12,281 nt of DNA. Origin: Candidatus Peregrinibacteria bacterium. GTDB taxonomy: Bacteria > Patescibacteriota > Gracilibacteria > UBA1369 > UBA12463. The notes under the pieces were generated by a model that saw only the letters and a program-made list of their open reading frames with translations, did no database searches and was not told the origin of the DNA. The stretch covers positions 1 to 12,281 of the forward strand of contig JACRIA010000056.1 in NCBI GenBank assembly GCA_016215735.1, in the 5' to 3' direction. Of the stretch, positions 5,598 to 11,877 are shown one piece after another (within the stretch, counting starts at the first letter, position 1; each line of letters begins with the position of its first letter). The position numbers were made by a program, and so were the translations under genes.

Positions 5598-6683
5598 TTA
5601 TTTACACAGATTTATTATCAATTTTTCGAGAGCCAGCATTATTTCTGTTTTGTTATCCACAGTTTCTCTTATTCGGCCGGTTTTTTGGTCTGCGTCGAGT
5701 TTAACCAACATGCCGTAGATTTTTTTGAGATCCTCCAAATTGAAAGACGCGGATTTTTCTGTATATATGCTTATAGTGTATGGATGCATTTTTGGGTCGT
5801 ACATGCGGAATTTTTGCGCGATTTGGTCACGCGTCATGTTTTGATTCAATAAATCCCGCGCCATTATAAGAAGCCTGAAATTTCTTACAATCATTGAAAA
5901 AATACGCTGTACGGTTTCGCCGCTTGAAGAAAGTATGCGGAAAGTATTTAGCGCGGCCCCTGTTCTTTTTTCCGTAATCTCGTCTGTAAAACGGAAAATT
6001 GATGTTTCGAGATTTGGCGTTACGAGCGCATCAATGTCTTTTTTTGTGATTTCGCGTTTTCCGCAGTATGTCGCGAGTTTTTCGAGTTCTTTTTCAATAT
6101 TCCACGCGTCAGCGTGCGTCATTTGTATTAAATAATTTATTGCGTCGGCTTTTATCGTACTGCCGAATTCTGCCGCGGATTTTTCTATGAATTTGTAAAG
6201 TTCGATTTCCGTAAATACTTTGAATAATTTTATATTTCCGATTTCACGGATTTTTTTATAGATCACGCCGGTTTTCAGTTCTTTTTCTTCAAAGAAAACC
6301 GCGACGCTTGATTCGGGAATTTTATCAAGCGCGTTTGATAATTTTTTGGCGCTTTTTTCCTCAAAATTTTCAGTCACGCCGCGCCGTTCTGCTTTAGCAG
6401 CAGCGAAGCTAAGGCGCACAGGCGCTATAGATGAGCTGTCGCGAGGCGACTCCATTGAGTTTTTGATGATAACAAGCCTTTTTTCGCTTAAAAAAGGCGC
6501 TGCCAGAATAGCGTCAATGATTTTATCGACATTTTCCTCCTTGTCAAAAATTTCTATGTCGCTGTCGCCGTGTTTTTTTACAAATTCTTCGCGCCAGTGA
6601 TTGAGTTCGTTTGTTGCGCTAAAAACATTTTCTCCGTGAAAGAGATAGATATTTTTTAGCGGTTGTTCTTTTTTGGCAGGCAT
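5598..6683 (-). CDS. holA: DNA polymerase III delta subunit (clamp loader)
   Basis: A 361-residue protein with the HolA layout. It opens NIYLFHGENVFSATNELNHW, the degenerate 'fyGed.fl' start of delta. FLSEKRLVIIKN follows at 64-75, then KIPESSVAVFFEE at 121-133 and the collar-domain stretch ALNTFRILSSSGETVQRIFS. It ends with the C-terminal 'KMHPYTISIYTEKSASFNLEDLKKIYGMLVKLDADQKTG' type segment, quoted here in outline only. Delta opens the sliding clamp in the replication clamp loader and has no ATPase motifs, as seen here. The family is usually 320-345 residues. The surplus is explained by residues about 79-103, an Arg/Ala/Ser-rich insert encoded by hairpin-forming DNA. It converges on glutamine synthetase and diverges from the AbiEii module. 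The ATG at 6683 lies about 12 nt after a predicted start site and has no Shine-Dalgarno. Confidence 0.9.
   Translation of the reverse strand: MPAKKEQPLKNIYLFHGENVFSATNELNHWREEFVKKHGDSDIEIFDKEENVDKIIDAILAAPFLSEKRLVIIKNSMESPRDSSSIAPVRLSFAAAKAERRGVTENFEEKSAKKLSNALDKIPESSVAVFFEEKELKTGVIYKKIREIGNIKLFKVFTEIELYKFIEKSAAEFGSTIKADAINYLIQMTHADAWNIEKELEKLATYCGKREITKKDIDALVTPNLETSIFRFTDEITEKRTGAALNTFRILSSSGETVQRIFSMIVRNFRLLIMARDLLNQNMTRDQIAQKFRMYDPKMHPYTISIYTEKSASFNLEDLKKIYGMLVKLDADQKTGRIRETVDNKTEIMLALEKLIINLCK
6375..6452 (-). repeat. Putative in-frame palindromic insertion inside holA
   Basis: This 78-nt stretch encodes residues 78-103 and is GC-richer than the flanking coding DNA. It contains GTCGC-CTC-GCGAC on the minus strand (within 6438-6451), TTAGC/GCTAA pairing across 6394-6412, and repeated GCGCC/GGCGC units. 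Removing it restores the usual spacing between the VIIKN strand and the LSNALDKIPES helix of delta subunits. The exact boundaries are estimated. Confidence 0.5.
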
Positions 6684-6701
6684 AATAATGATTAGGCCTA
6701 T

Positions 6702-6730
6702 ATTTTAAGCCGAAAATTTCACATAGGCAA
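6702..6730 (-). promoter_or_regulatory. Predicted sigma-70-type promoter for holA
   Basis: On the minus strand there is TTGCCT (6730-6725), a 17-nt spacer and TAAAAT (6707-6702). The start would be near 6695, about 12 nt before the holA ATG. The rest of the 6684-6931 gap holds AT-rich TTTAGAATTT repeats (6738-6762) and a mini-hairpin. Confidence 0.5.
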
Positions 6731-6762
6731 TTTTAATTTTTAGAATTTAGAGTTTAGAATTT

Positions 6763-6777
6763 TCGCGCTTCGCGCGA
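6763..6777. repeat. Mini-hairpin TCGCGC-TTC-GCGCGA
   Basis: A perfect 6-3-6 palindrome in otherwise AT-rich DNA between holA and the AbiEii module. It has the same architecture as the modules at 565-579, 1033-1047, 1071-1085 and 5464-5480. Confidence 0.75.
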
Positions 6778-6883
6778 GTGGTGTAGTTATACAACCCTGC
6801 TTGAACTTATTTTATCCGAAATTCCCGATGACGAGAAGGTGCCGCAGGCGCGCTGAAATAACATGGGAAAAACTGAAAAAATG

Positions 6884-6892
6884 TGTTAGAAT
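6884..6892 (+). promoter_or_regulatory. Extended -10 promoter for the AbiEii pair
   Basis: TGT followed by TAGAAT (6887-6892) matches an extended -10 element. No -35 box is evident. The start would be near 6899, giving a leader of about 33 nt before the ATG at 6932. Confidence 0.4.
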
Positions 6893-6931
6893 ACAGATGA
6901 ACAAATTAGTACAAAAAAATAATAAGATAAT

Positions 6932-7138
6932 ATGTATAACTGGTCTACGGATACACAAGAAATAAGCAAAGATGAAATAGCATATTCTATATGGAAAATG
7001 GAACAGTTGATTAATTTCGGGCTGGGTAATTCTAAAATCAAGAAACAAAAACTATTACAATTAATGCCTTCTTTGGATATAGATCCGGCAAAAAAGAAAT
7101 ATTTGTCATTTTTGTTATGGCAAAAAAAACAATCCTAA
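6932..7138 (+). CDS. Small protein upstream of an AbiEii toxin; candidate antitoxin, family unknown
   Basis: A 68-residue protein starting MYNWSTDTQEISKDEIAYSI. It continues with a predicted helical stretch (WKMEQLINFGLGNSKIKKQK), a KLLQLMPSLDIDPAKKKYLS segment and a Lys-rich end. Its last 22 nt overlap the start of the AbiEii-type gene in another frame, so translation of the two is likely coupled. Its size and tight linkage suggest the antitoxin or a specificity partner. However, it is far smaller than the classical AbiEi antitoxin and shows no winged-helix plus C-terminal domain layout. I have an impression of similar short proteins before AbiEii genes in CPR genomes, but cannot verify it here. 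The antitoxin role is an inference from position. Confidence 0.75.
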   Translation: MYNWSTDTQEISKDEIAYSIWKMEQLINFGLGNSKIKKQKLLQLMPSLDIDPAKKKYLSFLLWQKKQS

Positions 7139-7779
7139 GCGAAAATCAGAGAAAGGTACTTCAAGCAATAGGTTTTGACAGGCTGTTCCGTGAAAACTTT
7201 TATCTCACGGGAGGTACGGCTTTGGCTGAATTTTACCTTCAGCACAGGTTTTCCGAAGATCTTGATTTTTTTTCGGAAAAAGAATTTGATCCACAGGCAA
7301 TATTTGTTTTTTTCAAAAAAAATCAAAAATCTCTAAAAATTAAAAAAATAGATTATCAGCAAAGTTTCAATCGCAACTTTTTCTTTCTTTATTTGGGTGA
7401 TGATATTGTCAAAACAGAATTTACCTATTTTCCTTTTCGGAGAATTGAAACAACGGTCAGGAAAAATGGAATAGAGATAGACAGTGTTCTAGACATTGCA
7501 GTAAACAAAGTTTTTACAATTTATCAAAAAGCGCGAGCCAGAGATTTTATTGATTTATATTTTATTATTAAGAAATATGGATTTAACCTGGAGGATCTTA
7601 TCAAAAAGGCCAGAATAAAGTTTGATTGGCATATAGATTTTCTCCAGCTTGGGAGTCAATTTTTTAAGGCGCACGAAGTCAAGGATTTCCCTAAAATGAA
7701 GATTAAAGAAGGTAGAAAGGCTTGGCAAAAATTTTTTCTTGATGAAGCAAAACATATAGAAAGCAAAATCCTAAGCTAA
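7117..7779 (+). CDS. AbiEii/AbiGii-type nucleotidyltransferase toxin
   Basis: A 220-residue protein with the DUF1814/AbiEii nucleotidyltransferase fold. Motif I is YLTGGTALAEFYLQHRFSED (29-48) continuing LDFF, with G32-G33-T34 and acidic D48/D50 for metal binding. The third acidic position lies in KTEFTYFPF (99-107). The last motif is VLDIAVNKVFTIYQKARARD (124-143) followed by FIDLYF, giving D126, K131, R140, R142, D143 and D146. Known AbiEii proteins transfer nucleotides, with tRNA acceptor ends reported as targets for some members. They act as the toxin of a type IV toxin-antitoxin or phage abortive-infection pair. All core motifs are intact, so it is probably active. It overlaps the 68-residue gene by 22 nt and has no Shine-Dalgarno of its own. 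Cargo-like placement beside a tRNA gene fits an accessory module. Confidence 0.9.
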   Translation: MAKKTILSENQRKVLQAIGFDRLFRENFYLTGGTALAEFYLQHRFSEDLDFFSEKEFDPQAIFVFFKKNQKSLKIKKIDYQQSFNRNFFFLYLGDDIVKTEFTYFPFRRIETTVRKNGIEIDSVLDIAVNKVFTIYQKARARDFIDLYFIIKKYGFNLEDLIKKARIKFDWHIDFLQLGSQFFKAHEVKDFPKMKIKEGRKAWQKFFLDEAKHIESKILS

Positions 7780-7787
7780 ATAAGCAT

Positions 7788-7810
7788 TAAAGAGTTTACA
7801 GGTCTCTTTA
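7788..7810 (+). terminator. Weak AT-rich hairpin after the AbiEii gene
   Basis: TAAAGAG (7788-7794) pairs with CTCTTTA (7804-7810) around a 9-nt loop, in the 52-nt gap before the next gene. The stem is weak and lacks a T-tract, so it may be only a partial terminator or nothing. Confidence 0.25.
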
Positions 7811-7831
7811 CATAATCTCATATACAAATCT

Positions 7832-8566
7832 ATGTATCACACAAATAAAACAATTAAACAAGTAGAAGACAGTCTCAGCTCGCTGATTAAAAAATACCGT
7901 ATCCAAGAAAAAATAACGGTCGATGAAATTAAAAAATGGATATGGAATGCCAGCGGTCACGCCATGGAAGCCGTAAATCAATATCACAAAAAATGCTTTC
8001 AGCTCTTCCCTGAGCCAAAAGATATTGATGAAATGAATGACATTATGCAGGTATTTACAGATGCGTGGAACTTCTTTCCGCACAAAGAATTGGCCGGAAA
8101 AGCTCCAAATGACCTTTTTCAAGAAGCAATAAAGAAATCGCCCAAATCACAGGCTAAAAGCCGCAAGATGCCAAAAATCATTGTCGGTGGCAGAGAAATG
8201 GAATGGGATGAATATGAAAGAATGCTTCGGGAAATGGAAAAAGCTCAAAAGCCTTTTAAAAAATGGATTGAGAGCGATGCATTGCCAAAGTACAAAAAAT
8301 ATCTTGAGCAGATGGTGGAAAACAAACGCGCTCGAGAAGAACATTACAATGTTGCCGATATTTTTTTTGAGAGAGCGCTGCACATTGGCTTTGTGACGTT
8401 TGAAGAAATTCGACCGGATTTCATTCAGCAGGAATTCCCGCACTGGTGGCCGACTCATGTGATGTATTCGAATTTAGAACCGTATCAAGTTCGAGAATCA
8501 CTTAAAAAATTCTTTACGTTCGCTGAACTGGTTTATGGAATTAATATGAATAGATACGGTTTTTAA
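7832..8566 (+). CDS. Conserved-looking hypothetical protein, 244 residues
   Basis: I do not recognise this family with confidence. The protein is charged and soluble-looking, with no signal peptide or membrane segment. The N-terminal half (about 1-100) is helical and contains MNDIMQVFTDAWNFFPHKEL followed by AGKAPNDLF. The middle (about 100-150) is lysine-rich with PKIIVGGREMEWDEYERMLR, which looks like a linker plus helix. The C-terminal part (about 170-244) has aromatic clusters, including FPHWWPTHVMY and FFTFAELVYGINM. The 'AWNFFPHKELAGKAP' stretch vaguely recalls motifs in transposase tails and SEC-C-type proteins, but no catalytic triad is visible. It follows the AbiEii gene by 52 nt on the same strand and precedes a convergent tRNA, so it may be accessory cargo. 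The ATG at 7832 is used by default; no Shine-Dalgarno. Confidence 0.7.
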   Translation: MYHTNKTIKQVEDSLSSLIKKYRIQEKITVDEIKKWIWNASGHAMEAVNQYHKKCFQLFPEPKDIDEMNDIMQVFTDAWNFFPHKELAGKAPNDLFQEAIKKSPKSQAKSRKMPKIIVGGREMEWDEYERMLREMEKAQKPFKKWIESDALPKYKKYLEQMVENKRAREEHYNVADIFFERALHIGFVTFEEIRPDFIQQEFPHWWPTHVMYSNLEPYQVRESLKKFFTFAELVYGINMNRYGF

Positions 8567-8580
8567 TAAAATACACTCTT

Positions 8581-8604
8581 AACTTTTTAAAGTTTTTAAA
8601 CTTT
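8581..8604. terminator. AT-rich stem-loops between the hypothetical gene and tRNA-Arg
   Basis: AAAGTTT (8589-8595) pairs with AAACTTT (8598-8604), and AACTTT (8581-8586) can pair with AAAGTT (8589-8594). They lie between two convergent transcripts and could end either, but the stems are AT-only and weak. Confidence 0.3.
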
Positions 8605-8614
8605 GCAAACTTTC

Positions 8615-8689
8615 TGGTGCCTCCAGCAGGAATTGAACCCGCATCTCTAGCTCCGGAAGCTGGCGTTCTATCCGTTGAACTATGGAGGC
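8615..8689 (-). tRNA. tRNA-Arg, anticodon CCG, CCA encoded
   Basis: Read on the minus strand, a 7-bp acceptor stem forms between GCCTCCA and TGGAGGC. It is followed by A73 and an encoded CCA (8617-8615). The D-stem is GTTC/GAAC with GG in its loop. The anticodon loop is TTCCGGA, giving anticodon CCG (8656-8654) for the arginine codon CGG. The T-arm is GCGGG-TTCAATT-CCTGC. The 4-nt variable loop gives 72 nt without CCA. The anticodon stem CCAGC/GCTAG has one C-A mismatch (positions 28 and 42), which is unusual but does not break the fold. Confidence 0.95.
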
Positions 8690-8708
8690 GCGCGCGTTCC
8701 AATTATAT

Positions 8709-8716
8709 ATTATAAT
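8709..8716. promoter_or_regulatory. Overlapping -10 boxes for tRNA-Arg and the cupin gene
   Basis: The minus strand reads TATAAT at 8714-8709, about 20 nt upstream of the tRNA 5' end. The plus strand reads TATAAT at 8711-8716, about 73 nt before the cupin ATG. Neither has a clear -35 box. The shared site suggests divergent, possibly competing, promoters. Confidence 0.4.
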
Positions 8717-8741
8717 GTTTTTGTATACACGTCCGGAGCGA

Positions 8742-8758
8742 CCCCGAGTGCTCGCGGG
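8742..8758. repeat. Imperfect palindrome CCCCGAG-TG-CTCGCGGG in the cupin leader
   Basis: CGAG (8745-8748) pairs with CTCG (8751-8754), extended by CCC and GGG around a bulge. It resembles a degenerate version of the perfect palindrome at 5504-5523 (CCCCGAGTACTCGGGG core), so both may derive from one repeat family. Confidence 0.5.
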
Positions 8759-8788
8759 AGCGTAGGATACCATATAACCAATTTGATC

Positions 8789-9154
8789 ATGTTTATAAAA
8801 AAGTTTTTGAATTGCGCGGAGTTTATTGCCGGTGATAATACTATTTTGCGCGAAACTTTGAGCCCTTTGAATGATAAGGCTGATTTGAAAATTCGATATA
8901 GTTTGGCGCACGCGATATTGAAGCCCGGCAAAAAGTCCTATTCGCATAAATTAAAAACTTCTGAAGTTTATTATATTCTGGAAGGCGAGGGGATTATGCA
9001 TATTGATAATGAAACTGCCCGTGTTGAAGTTGGCGACACTATTTATATTCCGCCGAATTCCAGCCAGTATATTGAAAATTCCGGCGCATCTGATTTAAAG
9101 TTTTTATGCATTGTTGATCCGGCGTGGAAAAAAGAAGATGAGGAAGTTTTGTGA
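8789..9154 (+). CDS. Cupin-domain protein (single cupin_2 domain)
   Basis: A 121-residue single-domain cupin. The start is the ATG at 8789 (MFIKKFLNCAEFIAGDNTIL); reading further upstream in frame would cross the palindrome and the tRNA promoter. Cupin motif 1 is GKKSYSHKLKTSEVYYILEG, which keeps the first His and the Glu but has Leu where the second His is usual. Motif 2 is GDTIYIPPNSSQYIEN, with Gln in place of the usual His. Two of four metal ligands are therefore changed, so metal binding is doubtful and the protein may bind a sugar or another small ligand without redox chemistry. It resembles mannose-6-phosphate isomerase-like or unknown archaeal and CPR cupins; the substrate is unknown. 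The triosephosphate isomerase gene follows after 37 nt, suggesting cotranscription. Confidence 0.88.
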   Translation: MFIKKFLNCAEFIAGDNTILRETLSPLNDKADLKIRYSLAHAILKPGKKSYSHKLKTSEVYYILEGEGIMHIDNETARVEVGDTIYIPPNSSQYIENSGASDLKFLCIVDPAWKKEDEEVL

Positions 9155-9191
9155 GTTGTTAATCAAGCAATTTTATGATAAATTTGTGCAT

Positions 9192-9875
9192 ATGAAACTT
9201 CCTCTTTTGCTCACGAATTTTAAGGTCTATGAAAAGTCCACTGGTTTGTCTGCTGTGAGCCTTGCGAAGATCCACGATGAAGTTGCGAAAGAAACAGGCG
9301 CTTCTATTGCGATTGCGGTGAATACCGCTGATTTAAAAGAAGTTATTGCAGCTGTGAGTATTCCGGTTTTTTGCCAGCATATTGATCCAGTTGATTTTGG
9401 AGCAAAAACAGGCTGGATTCCGCCGAAATTGGTTAAAAATCTTGGTGTGACTGGCACGCTTTTGAATCATTCCGAGCATCAAATTCCGGATGATGTTTTG
9501 CAAAAAAGTATTGAGGCGGCGCATGCGGCTGGCTTATTTGTCGTGGCGTGTGCGAATACGCCGGAAAAAGGAGCGCAAATCATGAAATTTGGGCCGGATT
9601 TGATTGCTGTTGAACCGCCGGAATTAATTGGCGGCGATATTTCTGTTTCAAAAGCAAAACCAGATGTTATAAAAAATTCCGTCAGCCTGATTGGCAATGA
9701 CAAAGTTTTGGTTGGCGCTGGAGTAAAAAATGGAGAGGATGTTCGAATTGCGCTAGAACTAGGCGCAAAAGGAATTCTTGTTGCGTCCGGAGTTACAAAT
9801 GCCGCGGATCCAAAAAAAGCGATTTTGGATTTAATCGCGCCATTTAATACGCCCGGAAAGGCGCCCAATAATTAA
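9192..9875 (+). CDS. tpiA: Triosephosphate isomerase, archaeal type
   Basis: A 227-residue TIM barrel interconverting dihydroxyacetone phosphate and glyceraldehyde 3-phosphate in central carbon metabolism. Catalytic residues are all seen: Asn9 and Lys11 in LLTNFKVYE, His93 in GTLLNHSEHQIP and Glu141 in IAVEPPELIGG. The phosphate-binding loops VGAGVKNGEDV (174-184) and ILVASGV (195-201) are present. The short length (bacterial enzymes are about 250), the CQHIDPVDFGAKTGWIPP segment, VEPPELIGG-SVSKAKP and VLVGAGV place it clearly with archaeal enzymes such as that of Pyrococcus (about 225 residues). Its presence in a bacterium suggests transfer or the retained CPR variant. ATG 9192 is chosen because the family begins there; upstream in-frame codons overlap the cupin gene. 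Confidence 0.93.
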   Translation: MKLPLLLTNFKVYEKSTGLSAVSLAKIHDEVAKETGASIAIAVNTADLKEVIAAVSIPVFCQHIDPVDFGAKTGWIPPKLVKNLGVTGTLLNHSEHQIPDDVLQKSIEAAHAAGLFVVACANTPEKGAQIMKFGPDLIAVEPPELIGGDISVSKAKPDVIKNSVSLIGNDKVLVGAGVKNGEDVRIALELGAKGILVASGVTNAADPKKAILDLIAPFNTPGKAPNN

Positions 9876-9881
9876 TTATTT

Positions 9882-10451
9882 ATGAATATCCAATTCGTCA
9901 AAAGCCATTTTAACCTAACTGATGAGCAAAAAGATTACATAACGAAAAAGTTAGAGCATTTGGAAAAATTTGCCGAACGCCTAAAAGATGAATCAGTAGA
10001 AGTCCACGTTTCTGTTAAAGAAAATAAATTAAAAACAACAGACAACAATGTTTCAATTGAAATTACGATGATTGTTCCGCACGCTGTAATCCGCGCTGAA
10101 ATCAACGGAAAAACCATTGAAGAAGCTGTTGATTTGTGCGAAGAAAAATTGCGCGGCCAAATCGAGCGCTATAAAGGCAAACTTCACAGGCGTACGGATT
10201 CAGGCCAGCTTATGCCCGCTTCGACGCTTGAACAAATTGCAGGCACGCAGGAAGAATTTAAAGAAATGAAGAAAATTTTAAAACGCAAAACTTTCAAAGA
10301 TATTAAGCAAATGCATGAAGAAGAGGCGATTGAACAGATGGAATTATTGGCTCACGATTTTTTTGTTTTTGAAAATTCGGCTACAGGTATGCCGGCCATT
10401 GTTTACCGCAGAAAAGATAATACTTACGGAATAATTGATATAAACAAATAA
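9882..10451 (+). CDS. hpf: Ribosome hibernation promoting factor, long form
   Basis: A 189-residue protein. Residues 1-105 are the S30AE/HPF domain: a ferredoxin-like fold beginning MNIQFVKSHFNLTDEQKDYI, with VEVHVSVKENK, the VSIEITMIVPHAVIRAEING strand pair and the helix TIEEAVDLCEEKLRGQIERY. It occupies the tRNA/mRNA path on the small subunit. After a linker (about 106-140), residues 141-188 form the dimerisation tail (EEEAIEQMELLAHDFFVFEN, then VYRRKDNTYGIID). That tail characterises long HPF, which forms 100S ribosome dimers in starvation. It sits 6 nt after tpiA and 3 nt before the next gene, so it is inside an operon. No Shine-Dalgarno is seen before the ATG. Confidence 0.92.
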   Translation: MNIQFVKSHFNLTDEQKDYITKKLEHLEKFAERLKDESVEVHVSVKENKLKTTDNNVSIEITMIVPHAVIRAEINGKTIEEAVDLCEEKLRGQIERYKGKLHRRTDSGQLMPASTLEQIAGTQEEFKEMKKILKRKTFKDIKQMHEEEAIEQMELLAHDFFVFENSATGMPAIVYRRKDNTYGIIDINK

Positions 10452-10454
10452 AAT

Positions 10455-11804
10455 ATGGAAATAACCTATATTGCTATTTTTGTTGCGTGGGCTGTTTTGG
10501 CGTTTAATTATCCGAAAATATTTGTGATTATTTTGTCCGCGCTTTTTCCAGCGTATCTAATCAAATTTTCTTTTTATGGAATTCCGTTCACAGCTGTTGA
10601 ATGGCTTGTTTATGCGACAGCATTGGCTTTTGCTTTGCGCTATTACAAGAAGATTTTTGAATGGGGAAGAGATTTTTTTGAAAGCGGATTTTATAAAAAA
10701 ATTGACACATGGGTTTTTATATTTTTTATTTTCAGTCTTGTCGCGGCGCTTTTAACACCCGCTTCTGGCCGCGAACACGCATTTGGAATTTTGAAAGGAT
10801 GGATTATAGCGCCGATTTTATATTTTTTTATTATCCGGTCAATTATTAAAAATTTAGCTGATTCCCGCAGAATTCTTGACGCTTATTCTTTTTCCGCTGC
10901 TGTTCTCGGCGTATGGGCGATTCAGCAGTATTTGCATGGATTTTTGATTGATGGCAGGGCAGTTGGGCCATTTGCTTCCGCGAATTATCTGGCGTTTTTC
11001 CTTGCGCCTGCGTTTGTGTACAGCGCGATTTCCGCGTGGCACAATATCAAGACAATTGAAATGCCGTGGTGGAAAAAAGTTTTTATAAAGCTTTTCAAAA
11101 AAGAAGTTGAAGAAACGAATCTGGCCATGTTTTTTGTGTACCTTGTTTTCGCGCTGATTACCGGCTCCAGCCTTATTTTTTCAAATTCGTACGGCGCGTT
11201 CTTTGGTATTATCGCGGCGCTGATTTTCTATGGAATTTATCATTATTTCTTTTCGCCGTGGAAGCAGTCGTTTGATTCCAGCATAAAAAAGATTTCAATA
11301 TTAATTGTCATCTTGATTACGATTTTCGGCATAATAGTGCCAAAATACGATAAATGGAAATTTGATACGCTTCTTGATTTCAAAGGCGGCACTTCGTCGG
11401 AAATAAGACTTGAGACATGGGGAGTCGCGGGAAAATTGATCGAACGCAAACCTGTTTTTGGGATTGGGCTGGGCAGATTTCAGGATGAATATAAAGCAAG
11501 CAGCCGCGAATTATTGGGGAAAGAACCTTTTAGGCCGGAAATGCTGCATTCGCATAATCTGTTAATGGAAACATGGCTTAATGTCGGTGTTTTTGGACTT
11601 GCGGCGTTTTTGGCAATGTTATTTCTGTTTTTTGCTTTGATTAAGGCGCGGGTCAATGATGTAAGGAAAAGATTTTTGATTTTGCTTTGTTCAATGATGA
11701 TTATAATTTTTGTGCACGGACTTATTGATACAACTTTTTGGAAAAATGATCTGGCTCTGCAGTTTTGGATGATTATGGGCGTTGCTTTTGCATTAAAAAA
11801 ATGA
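10455..11804 (+). CDS. O-antigen ligase/polymerase-like membrane protein (Wzy/WaaL family)
   Basis: A 449-residue polytopic membrane protein with about 12-13 hydrophobic segments, for example near 3-19, 22-40, 45-63, 84-100, 114-132, 172-192, 247-267, 279-295, 377-398 and 406-421. Conserved pieces of the O-antigen ligase family are present in order. GRAVGPFASANYLAFFLAPA (167-186) matches the 'R..G.f.npN.la' motif. RLETWGVAGKLIERKPVFGI and GLGRF lie at 318-342. HSHNLLMETWLNVGVFGLAA (365-384) matches the 'HsHN..le...n.GliGl' motif, with the extracytoplasmic loop around 296-365 in between. Such enzymes join or polymerise lipid-linked glycans at the outer face of the membrane. Ligase, polymerase and S-layer or pilin glycosyltransferase roles cannot be told apart. 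It starts 3 nt after hpf and ends in TGA. Confidence 0.85.
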   Translation: MEITYIAIFVAWAVLAFNYPKIFVIILSALFPAYLIKFSFYGIPFTAVEWLVYATALAFALRYYKKIFEWGRDFFESGFYKKIDTWVFIFFIFSLVAALLTPASGREHAFGILKGWIIAPILYFFIIRSIIKNLADSRRILDAYSFSAAVLGVWAIQQYLHGFLIDGRAVGPFASANYLAFFLAPAFVYSAISAWHNIKTIEMPWWKKVFIKLFKKEVEETNLAMFFVYLVFALITGSSLIFSNSYGAFFGIIAALIFYGIYHYFFSPWKQSFDSSIKKISILIVILITIFGIIVPKYDKWKFDTLLDFKGGTSSEIRLETWGVAGKLIERKPVFGIGLGRFQDEYKASSRELLGKEPFRPEMLHSHNLLMETWLNVGVFGLAAFLAMLFLFFALIKARVNDVRKRFLILLCSMMIIIFVHGLIDTTFWKNDLALQFWMIMGVAFALKK

Positions 11805-11805
11805 C

Positions 11806-11841
11806 AGGACGGGAGTCCCGCCTTGGCGGGACGGACGTCCT
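11806..11841. repeat. GC-rich nested hairpin after the ligase/polymerase gene
   Basis: GTCCCGCC (11815-11822) pairs with GGCGGGAC (11825-11832), enclosed by AGGAC (11806-11810) and GTCCT (11837-11841). It starts 2 nt after the stop codon. The downstream sequence is A-rich rather than T-rich, so termination is possible but not canonical. It belongs to the mini-hairpin family. Confidence 0.7.
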
Positions 11842-11877
11842 CTTCCTATAAAAAAGTCCGCCCGCGCAAAATAATTT

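Noticed and set aside
7832..8566. Transposase or integrase
   Set aside because: The 'FPHKELAGKAP' stretch recalls transposase tails, but no DDE triad or helix-turn-helix could be found in the 244 residues.
6838..8640. Integration of the AbiEii region at tRNA-Arg with a flanking att repeat
   Set aside because: Only a loose match (GGTGCC-GCAGG near 6838-6848 versus GGTGCCTCCAGCAGG at the tRNA 3' end) is seen, with a 4-base gap; no integrase is present.
8675..8788. Cupin gene starting at 8675
   Set aside because: That start would place coding sequence over the tRNA 5' end, its promoter and a palindrome; the 38 extra residues look like translated non-coding DNA.
11806..11850. Canonical rho-independent terminator
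   Set aside because: The stem is strong, but the following bases are mixed and then A-rich, without a T-tract on the coding strand.
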